This document shows, one piece after another, positions 12,493 to 23,957 of a stretch of 64,000 bases of DNA; position 1 is the first letter of the stretch, and each line of letters begins with the position of its first letter. The notes below the pieces were generated by a model, which was not told where the DNA came from, did no database searches, and saw nothing but the letters and a program-made list of their open reading frames with translations. The translations under genes were made by a program, and so were the position numbers. The stretch comes from Aralia elata (Eukaryota; Streptophyta; Magnoliopsida; Apiales; Araliaceae), in contig JAVJAP010000347.1 in assembly GCA_034770075.1 (NCBI GenBank), positions 1 to 64,000 of the forward strand. Reading direction: 5' to 3'.

Positions 12493-12503
12493 AAGTTTGG
12501 GGG
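12493..12503 (+). other. Internal polypurine-like tract of Athila
   Basis: AAGTTTGGGGG about 70 bases after the post-pol ORF, preceded by CAATGAGGATATTG. The same motif with a similar preceding context (GAGGACAAGC) lies at the true 3' LTR boundary at 20748, so the element carries two such tracts. Confidence 0.6.
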
Positions 12504-12580
12504 TGTTTAGAGTTTTTAGTTATAGTATTTTAGCATGTTTCATTTAGTTATAGTTTTGCATCCATATAGTATGTTTCAAA

Positions 12581-12967
12581 TCTATGTTATAGTAAACATG
12601 TAAAATATCATCAAAATGACTTTTCTTGCTATTAAGGATTATTACTGTTAGTGTCATTTGTTCGATGATCATTGTACATATTCATCGTCTACTTTTCTTT
12701 AGTGTTTATTTTTATATAGTATCTTGTAGAACTACATTTAGAAGCTTATGAGCAGCGCATTTAAGGAAGGCTAGATCTATGTTATAGTAAACATGTAAAA
12801 TATCATCAAAATGACTTTTCTTACTATTAAGGATTATTACTGTTAGTGTCATTTGTTCGATGATCATTGTACATATTCATCGTCGACTTTTCTTTAGTGT
12901 TTATTTTTATATAATATCTTGTAGAACTGCATTTAGAAGCTTATGAGCAGTGCATTTAAGGAAGGCC
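12581..12967 (+). repeat. Tandem duplication, about 195 bp x 2
   Basis: 12581-12775 and 12776-12967 are nearly identical (a handful of substitutions), both starting TCTATGTTATAGTAAACATG and ending near TTTAAGGAAGGC. It lies in the noncoding tail of the Athila fragment. TTATAGYAAACATGGTAAA-like sequence recurs near 24184, probably by chance or as a shared short motif. Confidence 0.9.
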
Positions 12968-13359
12968 AATGATGACATGATGATCACTATTTTAATGTAT
13001 TCAATACTTTGGATCTGAATTGCTATGTTAGAAATGTTAACTTGTGCGTAATTCAGTTAAATATTTAACCCTTGGAGTTACTAATACACATATCAAGGTT
13101 GTTGAGTACGTAAGATTTTATGTTCAACTCTCTGAAACTGTTGCTCATTAAAAGATGGGATAGTCATTCTGAAAAAAAAAATTATAATGCTTATTTACTG
13201 CTCCGATGTCTGTCTTGAATGCTGGTAATAATTGAAAATGTAGTATAGACAGATATGAGCAGATCTTGATTAGTTTATCTTTGTGGCCTTTGTCATTCGA
13301 ACAAGTAAGCCTTTGGAGCGTTTCTACGCTTGGTGCCCTAAAACCATCTGGTTTGGGAG

Positions 13360-13364
13360 TCATC
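13360..13364 (+). repeat. Target-site duplication TCATC, left copy
   Basis: TCATC directly left of the LTR start at 13365; the same five bases follow the right LTR at 20257-20261. Confidence 0.9.
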
Positions 13365-14345
13365 TGATAAGGACATCCTTAGTTCACAAGCCCTTGACAA
13401 AACACAAGTGGATCCATTGCATATGCCACTTGGACCCATTACGAGGACACGAGCTAAACTCATCAAAGAAGGACTTAACGGGATGATTCATAAATTATGG
13501 ACCGAGGTTGGATCGAGCATAGAGGTTATAGAGACGGGTTACAAGCACGCGAATTCATAAACACATTGGAAGCAAGCATACCCGAACCGACACAAAAGAA
13601 TCAGCATTTCCGCACTTTTGGACTAGTTTGACATCAGTTCGTATTTTGGCCATAACTTGAGTTTCCAAACTCCAAATGAGGTGATTCAAAAGCCTAAATT
13701 CATTAGCAACTCCAGGGCTATAATTTTCATTCTTGGCCCAAGTCCAAATTCGAAATTTATCAAGTGTGAAAATAGCTTGTAATGTGCTGATCAGTTTATA
13801 GTTGTCTGATTTGGACTTTTAACACATCACATGTTTTGGATTGTTAAATTCTTTGGGTGGCTGATACATGTGATGTGATTAGTTGTTAGATCTTGACTTA
13901 TGATGATGGTTTAGCACACCATGAGTTCCTATAAATACCAAGTGATGCTAGGATGTAAAATCATTCATTCATATCAATTTTCAGATTATCAATACTATTG
14001 TGAGTTTGTTTCTCTACTTGTGGTTCTTTGAAGAATTCCTAAGTGTTCCTTAGTTCTTCTTTTTAGATTTATAATTGACTTATCATACAACCATTCATAG
14101 TTGTGTGTGGCGTCTTCTACCGCATCAATCGTCGATAGTACCGAGATTACCGCTTCAATATAAGCGAGGGGTCGAAGTGTCGTTGGTGTTCATCCTCCGC
14201 AAATTTCCTAAGCAAGAAATTGTACCAAAATTACCGTCTACATATAGGCGAGGGGTTAAGGTGTTGTAAGCTATCCATCCTATCAACTTGTTAGAAACGA
14301 TCCGGGCGACGACCACCTCACGCAAGCGTGCCGTGGAGTCTATCA
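13365..14345 (+). repeat. CRM-like 5' LTR (981 bp)
   Basis: TG...CA ends; TATA box at 13930-13937. Near its right end two imperfect repeats (TACCGAGATTACCGCTTCAA and TACCAAAATTACCGTCTACA, each followed by GCGAGGGGT) lie about 66 bp apart. It also contains a copy of the pol C-terminus coding sequence, here broken. Confidence 0.95.
13930..13937 (+). promoter_or_regulatory. TATA box of CRM-like 5' LTR
   Basis: TATAAATA in CCTATAAATACC, conserved in the 3' LTR at 19841. It is the likely transcription start region for the element. Confidence 0.6.
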
Positions 14346-14346
14346 T

Positions 14347-14360
14347 TTGGTATCAGAGCT
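14347..14360 (+). other. Primer-binding site (tRNA-Met type)
   Basis: TTGGTATCAGAGCT directly after the 5' LTR, matching the initiator tRNA-Met consensus. Confidence 0.9.
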
Positions 14361-14790
14361 AAGTTCCTATCAAGTTACTTATCTTTACTTTTATTGTTGG
14401 ATTTTAGTCCAAAAAAAAAACTGCAGAAAATATATTGCAGAAAATTATTATTGTTGATTGCTATTATTGGGATTTCATTTACAAAGAATCATATTTGACG
14501 ATTGTGAAGTCTTGTTGGTATTCCGAGAGTCGTACCTTTTATATTGTATTCTTGATAAGTTCTTATTAGATTGGAATTGGAAAATTGAGGTAACATTTGT
14601 GTGAATTCCAAAAGAACCTATTAGAGAGAACTACGAGCGGAAAAAGGCAAGAGTAGTGAGATTACTAGAGGGTAAAAGCCATTTGTGTGATACACGAGCG
14701 TTTCATATTTGTGTGATATATTGTTTGAGTGAAACACGCAAGGAAGTGGTGAGGAATTTGCTTTATACTAATCTTTGTTTTGCAGGAAAT

Positions 14791-17700
14791 ATGTCTAACA
14801 CAAGAGATAAGACAATTGAAAATGAACCTTCTACATCGAATTTTGACCCAAAACTCATGATGGAGGCTATGATGAAAGAATTTTCTAGACAATTGGGGAT
14901 GGCTATTGAACAAGTGCATGATCGCATCGATCAATTGAGTGTCACTCAAGGGGAACAAACTCAAATCCCTCCGGGTGGGCGCCCAAAAGGAAAGACCCAA
15001 CAAAAGGAAGCAAGGCTAGCGGAGACAAATTACTATGATGAAAGGTTTAGCGAGGAAGAGGATCGGGAAATTGACCTTATCCCTAGGAGACATTTTGCAA
15101 AGGATAGAGGCGGCCGAAATTGAGAGGACAACAATCTCGATAGCATCAAAATGAAAATTCCCACATTCCAAGGCAGGAGTGACCCCGAGGCATATTTAGA
15201 GTGGGAGAAGAAAATGGAGTGGATCTTTGACTGTCACAACTACTCGGAACTCAAGAAAGTTAGGATTACAGCTACCGAATTTTCAGAGTATGCAGTTACT
15301 TGGTGGGATCAATTGATGACCAGCCGAAGGAGGTGCAGAGAACGTCCAATAGAGACTTGGGCAGAAATGAAAACTGTAATGAAAAAGAGGTTTGTCCCAA
15401 GCCACTACTATCGAGATCTGTTTCGAAACTTACAAAATTTGAGACAGGGAGACAAGAGTGTGGAGGACTACTTCAAAGAAATGGAAATGCTAATGTCTTG
15501 AGCTAACATCGACGAGGATAATGAGGCAACCATGGCCCGATTTTCAGCAGGTTTAAATTGGGATATTGCAGATTTGGTGGAGCGTCAACATTATGTGGTA
15601 TTGGAAGACATGGTGCACATGGCTATCAAAATAGAGAAGCAACTTAAGAGGAGAGGTGGCCAGCGAATAAACACTACCACAAGTTCATCATGGTAATCCA
15701 ATAATGTGAAGCGTGAGGAAAAGCCAACTGTTTTCAAACCAAAGCCAAAAATCAAGCAGGGAGCGGCTAATCAAGTGGTGCAAGGTAAAACTAATATACC
15801 TTCTACTAGTCGTAATCGAGATATTGTAGGCTTTAAATGTCAAGGCAGGGGACATATTGCAAATCAATGCCCAAATCAAAGAACTATGTTATTGCTTGAT
15901 AATGGGGATTTGGAGACCGAGGAAGAAGATAGTGACAATGACTCTATGCCACCGTTGGAGGAAGATAGAGAGGTTGCTATGCATGGCGAAGTGTTAGTTA
16001 CACGGAGAATGCTTAGTACACAGGTAAAGGAAGAAAGCAGCGAGCAAAGAGAGAATCTATTTCATACTAGATGCATGGTAAATAGTAAGATCTGTTGTGT
16101 TGTAATTGATGGTGGGAGCTGTACAAATGTGGCAAGCATCACAATGGTGGAGAAATTGGGACTTACAACATCCAAACATCCTCATTCATATCGATTGCAG
16201 TGGCTCAATGACAGCGGCGACATCAAAGTAACCAAGCAAGTATCAGTTCCGTTTACAATTGGGAAGTATGTCGATGAGATTCTATGTGATGTAATTCCTA
16301 TGCAGGCGGGTCACTTGCTACTTGGGAGGCCTTAGCAGTTCGATCGGTGAGTAAAACACGATGGTTTTACTAATGAGCACTCTTTTGTTCACAATCAAAG
16401 GAAAGTTACCTTGTGTCCTATGTCACCAAAACAGGTGCATGAGGATCAAATGCATTTACAGAGAGATCATGAAAACAAAAAAACAAAGGAGAGAGAAAAA
16501 AAGAAAGGAGAAGAGAGAAAAACAAATATTTTTGCAAAAAGGAGTGATGTAAGGCGAGCTTTGGATTCTAAAAAGCCAATGATTGTACTTCGGTATAAGG
16601 AGGCACTTTTAAATACTAACGCTAATAGATCTTCTTTGCCTAGTGTTGTTTCTGCTCTTCTACAGGATTATCAAGATGTATTTCCCGAGGAACTTCCACA
16701 GGGATTACCACCCATTCGGGGAATTGAGCATCAAATTGATTTCGTCCCTGGCGCGACCATCCCAAACCGTCCGGCATACCGAAGCAATCCCGAGGAAACG
16801 AAGGAATTGCAAAGGCAAGTTGACGAGCTAATGGACAAGGGGTTCGTGAGAGAAAGCATGAGTCCATGTGCAGTTCCAGTTATTTTAGTACCTAAGAAAG
16901 ATGGGAAGTGGCGCATGTGCATTGATTGTCGAGCGGTAAATAACATCACGGTAAAGTATCGGCATCCCATTCCTAGGTTAGATGATATGTTAGATGAATT
17001 GCATGGATCTTGTGTGTTTTCTAAAATATATTTAATGAGTGGTTATCATCAAATTAGAATGCATGAGGGTGATGAATGGAAAACTGCTTTTAAAACAAAA
17101 TATGGATTATACGAGTGGTTAGTCTTACCCTTTGGTTTAACTAATGCTCCTAGCACATTCATGAGATTAATGAACCATGTTTTGCAATCCTTCATTAGAA
17201 AATTTGTTGTTGTCTACTTTGATGATATCTTGATCTACAGTAAAGATTTAGGAGAGCATGCATTGCATATAAAATCTGTCCTAGAAGTGCTTCGGAAAGA
17301 AAAATTGTATGCTAATATGGACAAATGCACATTTTGTATGGATCGAGTTGTGTTCCTTGGCTTTGTTGTTAGTGCACAGGGAGTACAGGTTGATGAAGAA
17401 AAGGTACGTGCAATCCAAAAATGGCCAACTCCTACGAATGTTTGTCAAGTTCGTAGCTTCCATGGGCTCGCAAGTTTCTATAGACGGTTTGTAAGGAACT
17501 TCAGCGAAGTCACAACACCACTCACCGAAGTAATCAAAAAGAGTGTAGGATTCAAGTGGGGTGATGCACAGGAAAAAGCGTTTAATTTGATTAAAGAAAA
17601 ATTAACTAACGCTCCTTTACTTGTATTGCCTAATTTCACTAAGACCTTTGAAATTGAATGTGATGCTTCAGGATTAGGCATTGGAGCTGTGTTAATGCAA

Positions 17701-19542
17701 GAAGGAAAGCCAGTGGCATATTTCAGTGAAAAATTGAGTGGATCAACTTTGAACTATCCTACCTATGACAAGGAGTTATATGCTTTGGTTCGATCATTGG
17801 AAACTTGGCAACATTACCTGTGGCCTAAGGAATTTGTGATTCACACGGATCATGAATCATTGAAATATTTGAAAGGCCAACACAAGTTGAAGAAGAGACA
17901 TGCACGATGGATGGAGTTCATCGAGACATTTCCATACGTCATTCGCTATAAGCAAGGTAAGGAAAATGTCGTGGTCGATGCTCTTTCGCGAAGGTATGTG
18001 TTGTTAAATACTCTTGACACAAAATTACTTGGTTTTGAACAAATCCAAGAATTATATGATAATGACCATGATTTTTGTGAAGAGTTTAAAAATTGTGAAA
18101 AGAATGTTATAGGTAAATACTTCAAGATGGATGGATTCTTGTTTCATGAGAATCGATTATGTATACCTGCATGTTCTTTGCGTGAGTTATTGGTTCGAGA
18201 ATCACATTCGGGTGGTTTGATGGGACATTTTGGCGTTGATAAGACCTTATCTGTGATAAAAGAACATTTCTATTGGCCCCATATGAAACGAGATGTAGAA
18301 AGAATTTGTGATAGATGCATTACATGCCGTCAAGCTAAATCTCGTGTTCAACCCTATGGGTTATACACACCATTGCCTATTTCGAGTGAACCTTGTATTG
18401 ATTTGTCTATGGACTTTGTATTGGGTTTACCTAGATCTAAGCACGGTCATGATTCTATATTTGTGGTCGTGGATAGATTTTCAAAAATGGCACATTTTAT
18501 TCCATGCCACAAAGCTGATAATGCATCCCATGTTGCTGATTTATTCTTTAGAGACATTGTACGTTTGCATGGCATGCCCCGAACAATTGTTTCGGATAGA
18601 GATGCTAAGTTCTTAAGCTATTTTTGGAAAACTTTGTGGTGTAAACTAGGAACTAAACTGCTGTTTTCAACTACTTGTCATCCACAAACTGACGGCCAAA
18701 CGAAAGTAGTTAATAGAACTCTATCTGCTTTACTGAGGGCTATCATTAAAAAGAATATTAAGCTTTGGGAAGAGTGTCTACCACATATTGAGTTTGCTTA
18801 TAATATGTCTGTTCACTCTGCTACTAAATTCTCACCTTTTGAAATTGTGTATGGCTTTAATCCTTTAACACCCTTGGATTTGTCACCATTACCTGTTTCC
18901 GAGTATACTAACATGGATGGCAAAAACAAAGCTGATTTTGTTAAGCAGATACATGAGAAGACAAGACTCAACATTGAGAAGAGGACGGATCAATATGCCA
19001 AACAAGCCAACAAGGGTCGGCGTCAAGTAATCTTCGAACCCGGGGATTGGGTATGGCTACACATGCGTAAGGAAAGATTTCCTGCTCAAAGGCGTTCGAA
19101 ATTACTTCCAAGAGGAGATGGACCATTTCAAGTGCTTGAACGCATTAACAACAATGCTTACAAATTGGACTTACCCGGTGAGTATAATGTTAGTGCAACT
19201 TTCAATGTTTCTGATCTAAGCCCGTTTGATGTAGGTGAAGATTTGAGGACAAATCTTTTTCAAGAGGAGAGGTATGATAAGGACATCCTTAGTTCACAAG
19301 CCCTTGACAAAACACAAGTGGATCCATTGCATATGCCACTTGGACCCATTACGAGGACACGAGCTAAACGCTTCAAAGAAGGACTTAACGGGATGATTCA
19401 TAAATTATGGACCGAGGTTGGATCGAGCATAGAGGTTATAGAGACGGGTTACAAGCACGCGAAGTTCATAAACACATTGGAAGCAAGCATACCCGAACCG
19501 ACACAAAAGAATCAGCATTTCCGCACTTTTGGACTAGTTTGA
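14791..19542 (+). pseudogene. CRM-like gag-pol polyprotein, five nonsense codons
   Basis: A single frame from ATG 14791 (MSNTRDKTIENEPSTSNF) to TGA 19540-19542, with no frameshift but stops at 15121 (TGA), 15499 (TGA), 15694 (TAA), 16333 (TAG) and 16348 (TGA). Domains: gag to about 15700; zinc knuckle near 15829-15870, where Gly replaces the first Cys; protease DGGSC near 16108; RT about 16770-17300 with YFDD intact, but FSKIYL where FSKIDL is expected (Tyr codon 17029-17031, motif A catalytic Asp); RNase H about 17640-17990 (CDASG, DKELYAL, HTDHESL); integrase HHCC about 18210-18340 and core about 18400-18760, with DGQTK in place of DGQTE (Lys codon 18703-18705, the catalytic Glu). The last 89 codons lie in the 3' LTR. 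It is enzymatically dead in several independent ways. Confidence 0.9.
19264..19274 (+). other. Purine-rich tract before CRM-like 3' LTR
   Basis: AGAGGAGAGGTA just before TGATAAGGACATCC. It is still inside the pol reading frame, so plus-strand primer and coding sequence overlap. Confidence 0.6.
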
Positions 19543-20256
19543 CATCAGTTCGTATTTTGACCATAACTTGAGTTTCCAAACTCCAAATGAGGTGATTCAA
19601 AAGCCTAAATTCATTAGAAACTCCAGGGCTACAATTTTCATTCTTGGCCCAAGTCCAAATTCGAAACTTATCAGGTGTGAAAATAGCTTGCAATGTGCTG
19701 ATCAGTTTATAGTTGTCTGATTTGGACTTTTAACACATCACATGTTTTGGATTGTTAAATTCTTTGGGTGGCTGATACATGTGATGTGATTAGTTGTTAG
19801 ATCTTGACTTATGATGATGGTTTAGCACACCATGAGTTCCTATAAATACCAAGTGATGCTAAGATGTAAAATCATTCATTCATATCAATTTTCAGATTAT
19901 CAATACTATTGAGATTTTGTTTCTCTACTTGTGGTTCTTTGAAGAATTCCTAAGTGTTCCTTAGTTCTTCTTTTTAGATTCATAATTGACTTATCATACA
20001 ACCATTCATAGTTGTGTGTGGCGTCTTCTACCGCATCAATCGTCGATAGTACCGAGATTACCGCTTCAATATAAGCGAGGGGTCGAAGTGTCGTTGGTGT
20101 TCATCCTCCGCAAATTTCCTAAGCAAGCAATTGTACCAAGATTACCGTCTACATATAGGCGAGGGGTTAAGGTGTTGCAAGCTATCCATCCTATCAACTT
20201 GTTATAAACGATCCGGGCGACGACCACCTCACGCAAGCGTGCCGTGGAGTCTATCA
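19275..20256 (+). repeat. CRM-like 3' LTR (982 bp)
   Basis: Pairs with 13365-14345. Contains the pol stop at 19540-19542 and a TATA box at 19841-19848. Ends CTATCA and is followed by the TCATC duplication (20257-20261). Confidence 0.95.
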
Positions 20257-20261
20257 TCATC
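20257..20261 (+). repeat. Target-site duplication TCATC, right copy
   Basis: Same five bases as 13360-13364. The Athila sequence resumes here with GGTGGAAAGTTTGCTACATG. Confidence 0.9.
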
Positions 20262-20347
20262 GGTGGAAAGTTTGCTACATGGGTGACATTGAAAAGCCTA
20301 ATGAAAATAGACATTGCACGGATCTAGATGTTAATATAACTATCATC

Positions 20348-20370
20348 GAGATGGAGCATAAAACGCACTC
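20348..20370 (+). other. Conserved Athila noncoding motif
   Basis: Contains GATGGAGCATAAAACGCAC. The same motif occurs three times in reverse orientation at 41521-41615, inside the tail of the minus-strand Athila-type element, so it keeps the same sense relative to each element. Confidence 0.7.
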
Positions 20371-20747
20371 GGTGACTGTTATAAAATATAGCTAAATAAA
20401 GTGTGAACATAGAAGCTAGTGAGCATGAGAGATGCTAGTAGTTGGTTATTGACTGTTTTATCTTCTTTTGAGCACTGTAGTTCTTAGATCGAATTGTGAC
20501 CATTGCGTACTCTGACATTCTGACCACACACACACATAAGGGTTAAATATTTGGCGAAATTGGTGTGTGTTTCATTTTTGATAATCATACAATTGAGATG
20601 TTACTGTTTGCTGGTTTCTGATTGTTGAGGCTTGATTTCATATCTTGGCTGCTCTAGGCTTATAGCTCATGCATTTGCATTCATTTAATTAGTTGCATTG
20701 TGTATTTTTCATTTCCTTTGTTTTTGCTTGAGGACAAGCAAAATCTT

Positions 20748-20760
20748 AAGTTTGGGGGTA
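20748..20760 (+). other. Polypurine tract before Athila 3' LTR
   Basis: AAGTTTGGGGGTA preceded by GCTTGAGGACAAGCAAA, the classical context of Athila-type 3' LTRs. The LTR starts two bases later. Confidence 0.85.
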
Positions 20761-20762
20761 TT

Positions 20763-22340
20763 TGATGAGTGGGTTTTATACCTACGAATTAGATATCTTT
20801 TGAACCCAATTCTTTGCTATCCTTTAAGTATTTCTAGTGCCTATTTACTTGTTTTATGCTTTTGTTGTGTAGGGAGTAGCCTTGGACGACTGTGGCAGTA
20901 ATTAATATTTTTAAAGGCAAAAGGGTAATTCCAGTAGGAAAGAGGACCTCGCCGCGGCGAGCTCCCTAGGCCATTTCTGGCACCGGGGCGAGCTCCCTAG
21001 GCTTCTTCTCCCGCCGGGGCGAGCTCCCCAGGCCATTTTTCTCGCCGGGGCGAGCTCGTCGTTTTGCAAGTGCGGCTGGCTTTGTCTTGTTCTGCAGAAG
21101 TGGCGCACCAAGGGAGGAATTTCAGGAACGGGAATATGAGGGGAGAGAAGGGAATTATCAGGCATACAGGGAGTTATTGTGCTAGGTATTGGATATTCCA
21201 CATCATTAACATACCATTGTACATCATCCAAACCCTAGTTTTTAAACCGAAGCAAACAAGGAATAAGGAGAGTTACTATCTGCAATTCATCGACTCAAGG
21301 AGGAGAGGAGCACGAAATAGGAAGGCAATAGCTGGAGAAGAGGAACTATACCATACCAATTCGGGAATCTCATCAAAAAGGAGTGTATCTTCTTATGTTT
21401 TAGTTCTTCATTCTTATTTTGTAATTCCAAACTATATATTATAATCTGATTATGATGTTATTGAGATTGAACATGAGCTAAACTTTTCATTCTAAGATTG
21501 CAATGGAACCCAACTTGTAGTTTAAATTGAATGCTCTCTCTTTGAATGGTAGTTAGACATTACATGAATTGGAGTTCATAACCTTTGCTTAAGGATTAAT
21601 TGCTTGGCCCGTAATTACCTTGGTAACTTATATGGAATTAAGAGAGGAAGTATAGGTTGAGACCTAGTTATGTATTCATGTGAAAGTTGGATATTCTTTA
21701 TGGATAAGGTATGAGATTATGTGACGTGAGTCTTATGTATTATTCTTGAGGGTTGATAATTTGATTGTATTTAGGATAGACATATACCTAAATACCACAT
21801 GTATCCAATTGAGAATCCGTGTTTAATGATTTCTATTGCGAAAGTTGGTAATTGATAGAGTAGTTAATGAGGTTTTGTGACATACACCTTACTAATTGTT
21901 CTTGATATGAGAATCTTACTTGTGTGTAGAATGGAGATATATTTATACACCGTAATGGGGAATACGTATTTGACCATCGAGAGAGGCTTAGACATACTAG
22001 TGACTTCTCGGATAACAATTCTTATGTTCTAATTTACTAAACAAGAGAGAGTTTGATGTTTAAATGAAGAGTTGGGAAAAATTGTAATCTTAGATCTTTT
22101 TATCTTGAATTTTATCCGTGTTTAGTTAAACGTTGTTTTCTAAGTTGTCTTTATTTAGTTTTAATCAACAACAAAAACAAATCATATTATCATTGTTTAA
22201 ATTAGATTAATTTTTCATGTGATTGATATTTGGTAATTATTTAACATAATTCCTCGTGGGTTCGACACTTTACTTATCTTATATTACTTGTGGATCGCGT
22301 ATACTTGTGCGTGTTTTATTGATTACGAAATCAAGCAACA
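20763..22340 (+). repeat. Athila 3' LTR (about 1.58 kb)
   Basis: Starts TGATGAGTGGGTTTTATACC and ends ATCAAGCAACA. The same start (TGATGAGTAGGTTTTAACC) and end style occur in the LTR at 55666-56984, but the two LTRs are strongly diverged and come from different subfamilies. Contains a GC-rich near-palindrome array at 20948-21054. No TATA box is obvious. Confidence 0.85.
20948..21054 (+). repeat. GC-rich near-palindrome array in Athila LTR
   Basis: Four copies: CTCGCCGCGGCGAG (20948-20961, a perfect palindrome), CACCGGGGCGAG, CCGCCGGGGCGAG and CTCGCCGGGGCGAG (21041-21054). Each is followed by CTCCCTAGG, CTCCCCAGG or a similar word, so the unit is about 30 bases. Confidence 0.9.
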
Positions 22341-23339
22341 AACATCAGCGCTTACAGAACTCTCAATATCATTTAAATACCCTCATTCAGATGTATAGTT
22401 TATATGGATACTATACTAGATCAAATTCTACTTTCTAACTTAACTAAGAATGTAAATACAACGCAAGAGATATAACAAAAGATGATATATATTTCATAAC
22501 TTTAAGTTTGATTAAAACGTTCTCAGTACTATGTTCTTATTACAACAAAGTCTTATAAGACTTGAATTTTTTCAAAACAGTAAGATAAAACTAATTAACA
22601 CGGCCTTTTCCCATGTCCGTCCCTGGAGTTCCGAGATTACCATCTAAAACTGCAAAGGAAAGTTGACGAGCAAGGATGAGCTACAAAATGCTCAGCAAGT
22701 TTATGTCAAAAATGTAAACACAATATGTTTGATTTGAACGAAGTTCAAAAGCTTTTGCGAACTGAGGGTTCAATACATGAACCATGTGTTCCAACCAGTT
22801 CTATCAGTCTTCAATGACTTAGAAAAGCTTTGTTCAGATATCTTATAGGGGATCAGCCTAATCGAGATATCCTAAGAGTATGCATAGCATCCTAATCGTG
22901 CCCAATATACACTAGATGTCAATATATTATCGACAATAACAACCCATATAGGGTGTTTGTATACTCAGTTATAAGATGTCGTACCAAACAATTTTGTTTG
23001 ACACAACAATTCATGCTCGAATAAATAATATATGAATAATAATTCATTTCTTAAGTTATGCTGAATCAAGAAGCAATAACTTCACAACAATTGATAGCAA
23101 GATGTATAATACTTGCATAAATGTAACAAGGTTTGTAGACTTGCCTGTGCGTAGTACGTTTAGTTTACGCTGTCTATCTATGTCACGTAGTCTATTTATA
23201 TCAATAATAAGCGTTAGAATTTATAATAACACGTATCGAATTAAACTAGTCAAGTATCGTTAAGGTTCGGCATTGATTTGGCCTTTTGATAGCATTAATA
23301 GACACTTAAACACGTACGTTTATCAATAAAATTTTATTT

Positions 23340-23760
23340 AAAAGCTTAAAAATTAACTTAGATAATTTAATTATCATTTATAATATTTTTAAAAGCTTAA
23401 TATTATTTTCAAATAATTTTCACAAGCTTGGTAGTATTTTTAAATAATTTTTAAAAGTTTAGAAATATTTTTTAAATGATTTAATTATCATTTATAACAT
23501 TTTTAGAATTTTAGTATATTATTTAAATGATTTATTTATCATTTAAAATAAATTTAGAAACTTATAATATTATTTAAATGATTTAATTATCATTTATAAT
23601 ATTTTTAGAAATTTAATATATTATTCTAATAATTTTAGAAGGTAAGTATATTATTTAAAATGATTTATTTATCATTTATAATAATTTTAGAAAGTTAGTA
23701 TATTATTTAAATGATTTATTTATCATTTAAAATAATTTTAATACCTTAAATATCAATTTT
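23340..23760 (+). repeat. AT-rich degenerate minisatellite, unit about 60 bp
   Basis: About six to seven units of the form ATTTAAATGATTTATTTATC followed by ATTTATAATATTTTTAGAAA. Units differ by small indels and substitutions. Confidence 0.7.
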
Positions 23761-23957
23761 AAATTATTTATTTAATATAATTATTAGATAATTTATTATC
23801 ATTAATATTTAATTAAATTAAATTATTAATGAAATTTTATGTCAAAAATATTAAAAGTTACTAAACATAATTAAAAATGAATTTTAACATTTAATTATTA
23901 ATTATTAATATTTATTTAATATTTATTTCTATTTTATTTATTAATTTTTACTCAATA

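Larger units (their letters stand above)
13365..20256 (+). mobile_element. CRM-like chromovirus, full length but defective
   Basis: Complete structure: LTRs 13365-14345 and 19275-20256 (about 20 differences by eye, near 2%), tRNA-Met primer-binding site, gag-pol in one frame, purine-rich tract before the 3' LTR and TCATC duplications on both sides. The pol frame runs about 89 codons into the 3' LTR, a trait known for centromeric chromoviruses (CRM), and the LTR start TGATAAGGACATCC recalls CRM LTRs from memory. No clear chromodomain is seen. CRM membership is an inference; chromovirus is firm. It is inserted in the noncoding tail of the Athila fragment. Confidence 0.85.
11188..22340 (+). mobile_element. 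Athila-type element, 5'-truncated, split by a nested chromovirus
   Basis: This is the 3' part of an Athila-like element: post-pol ORF (11263-12426), internal purine tract (12493-12503), long noncoding tail, terminal purine tract (20748-20760) and 3' LTR (20763-22340). A CRM-like element interrupts the tail at 13365-20256 with a TCATC duplication. Joining the flanks restores a block (TGGTGCCCTAAA, CATCTGGTTT, ACATGGGT) that also occurs at 39083-39400, which supports the nesting. LTR, gag and pol at the 5' side are missing. Confidence 0.8.

Noticed and set aside
14075..14269. 64-codon frame in the CRM-like LTR, also at 19986-20207
   Set aside because: Present in both LTRs because LTRs are duplicated; frame and end differ between the copies, and no domain is visible.
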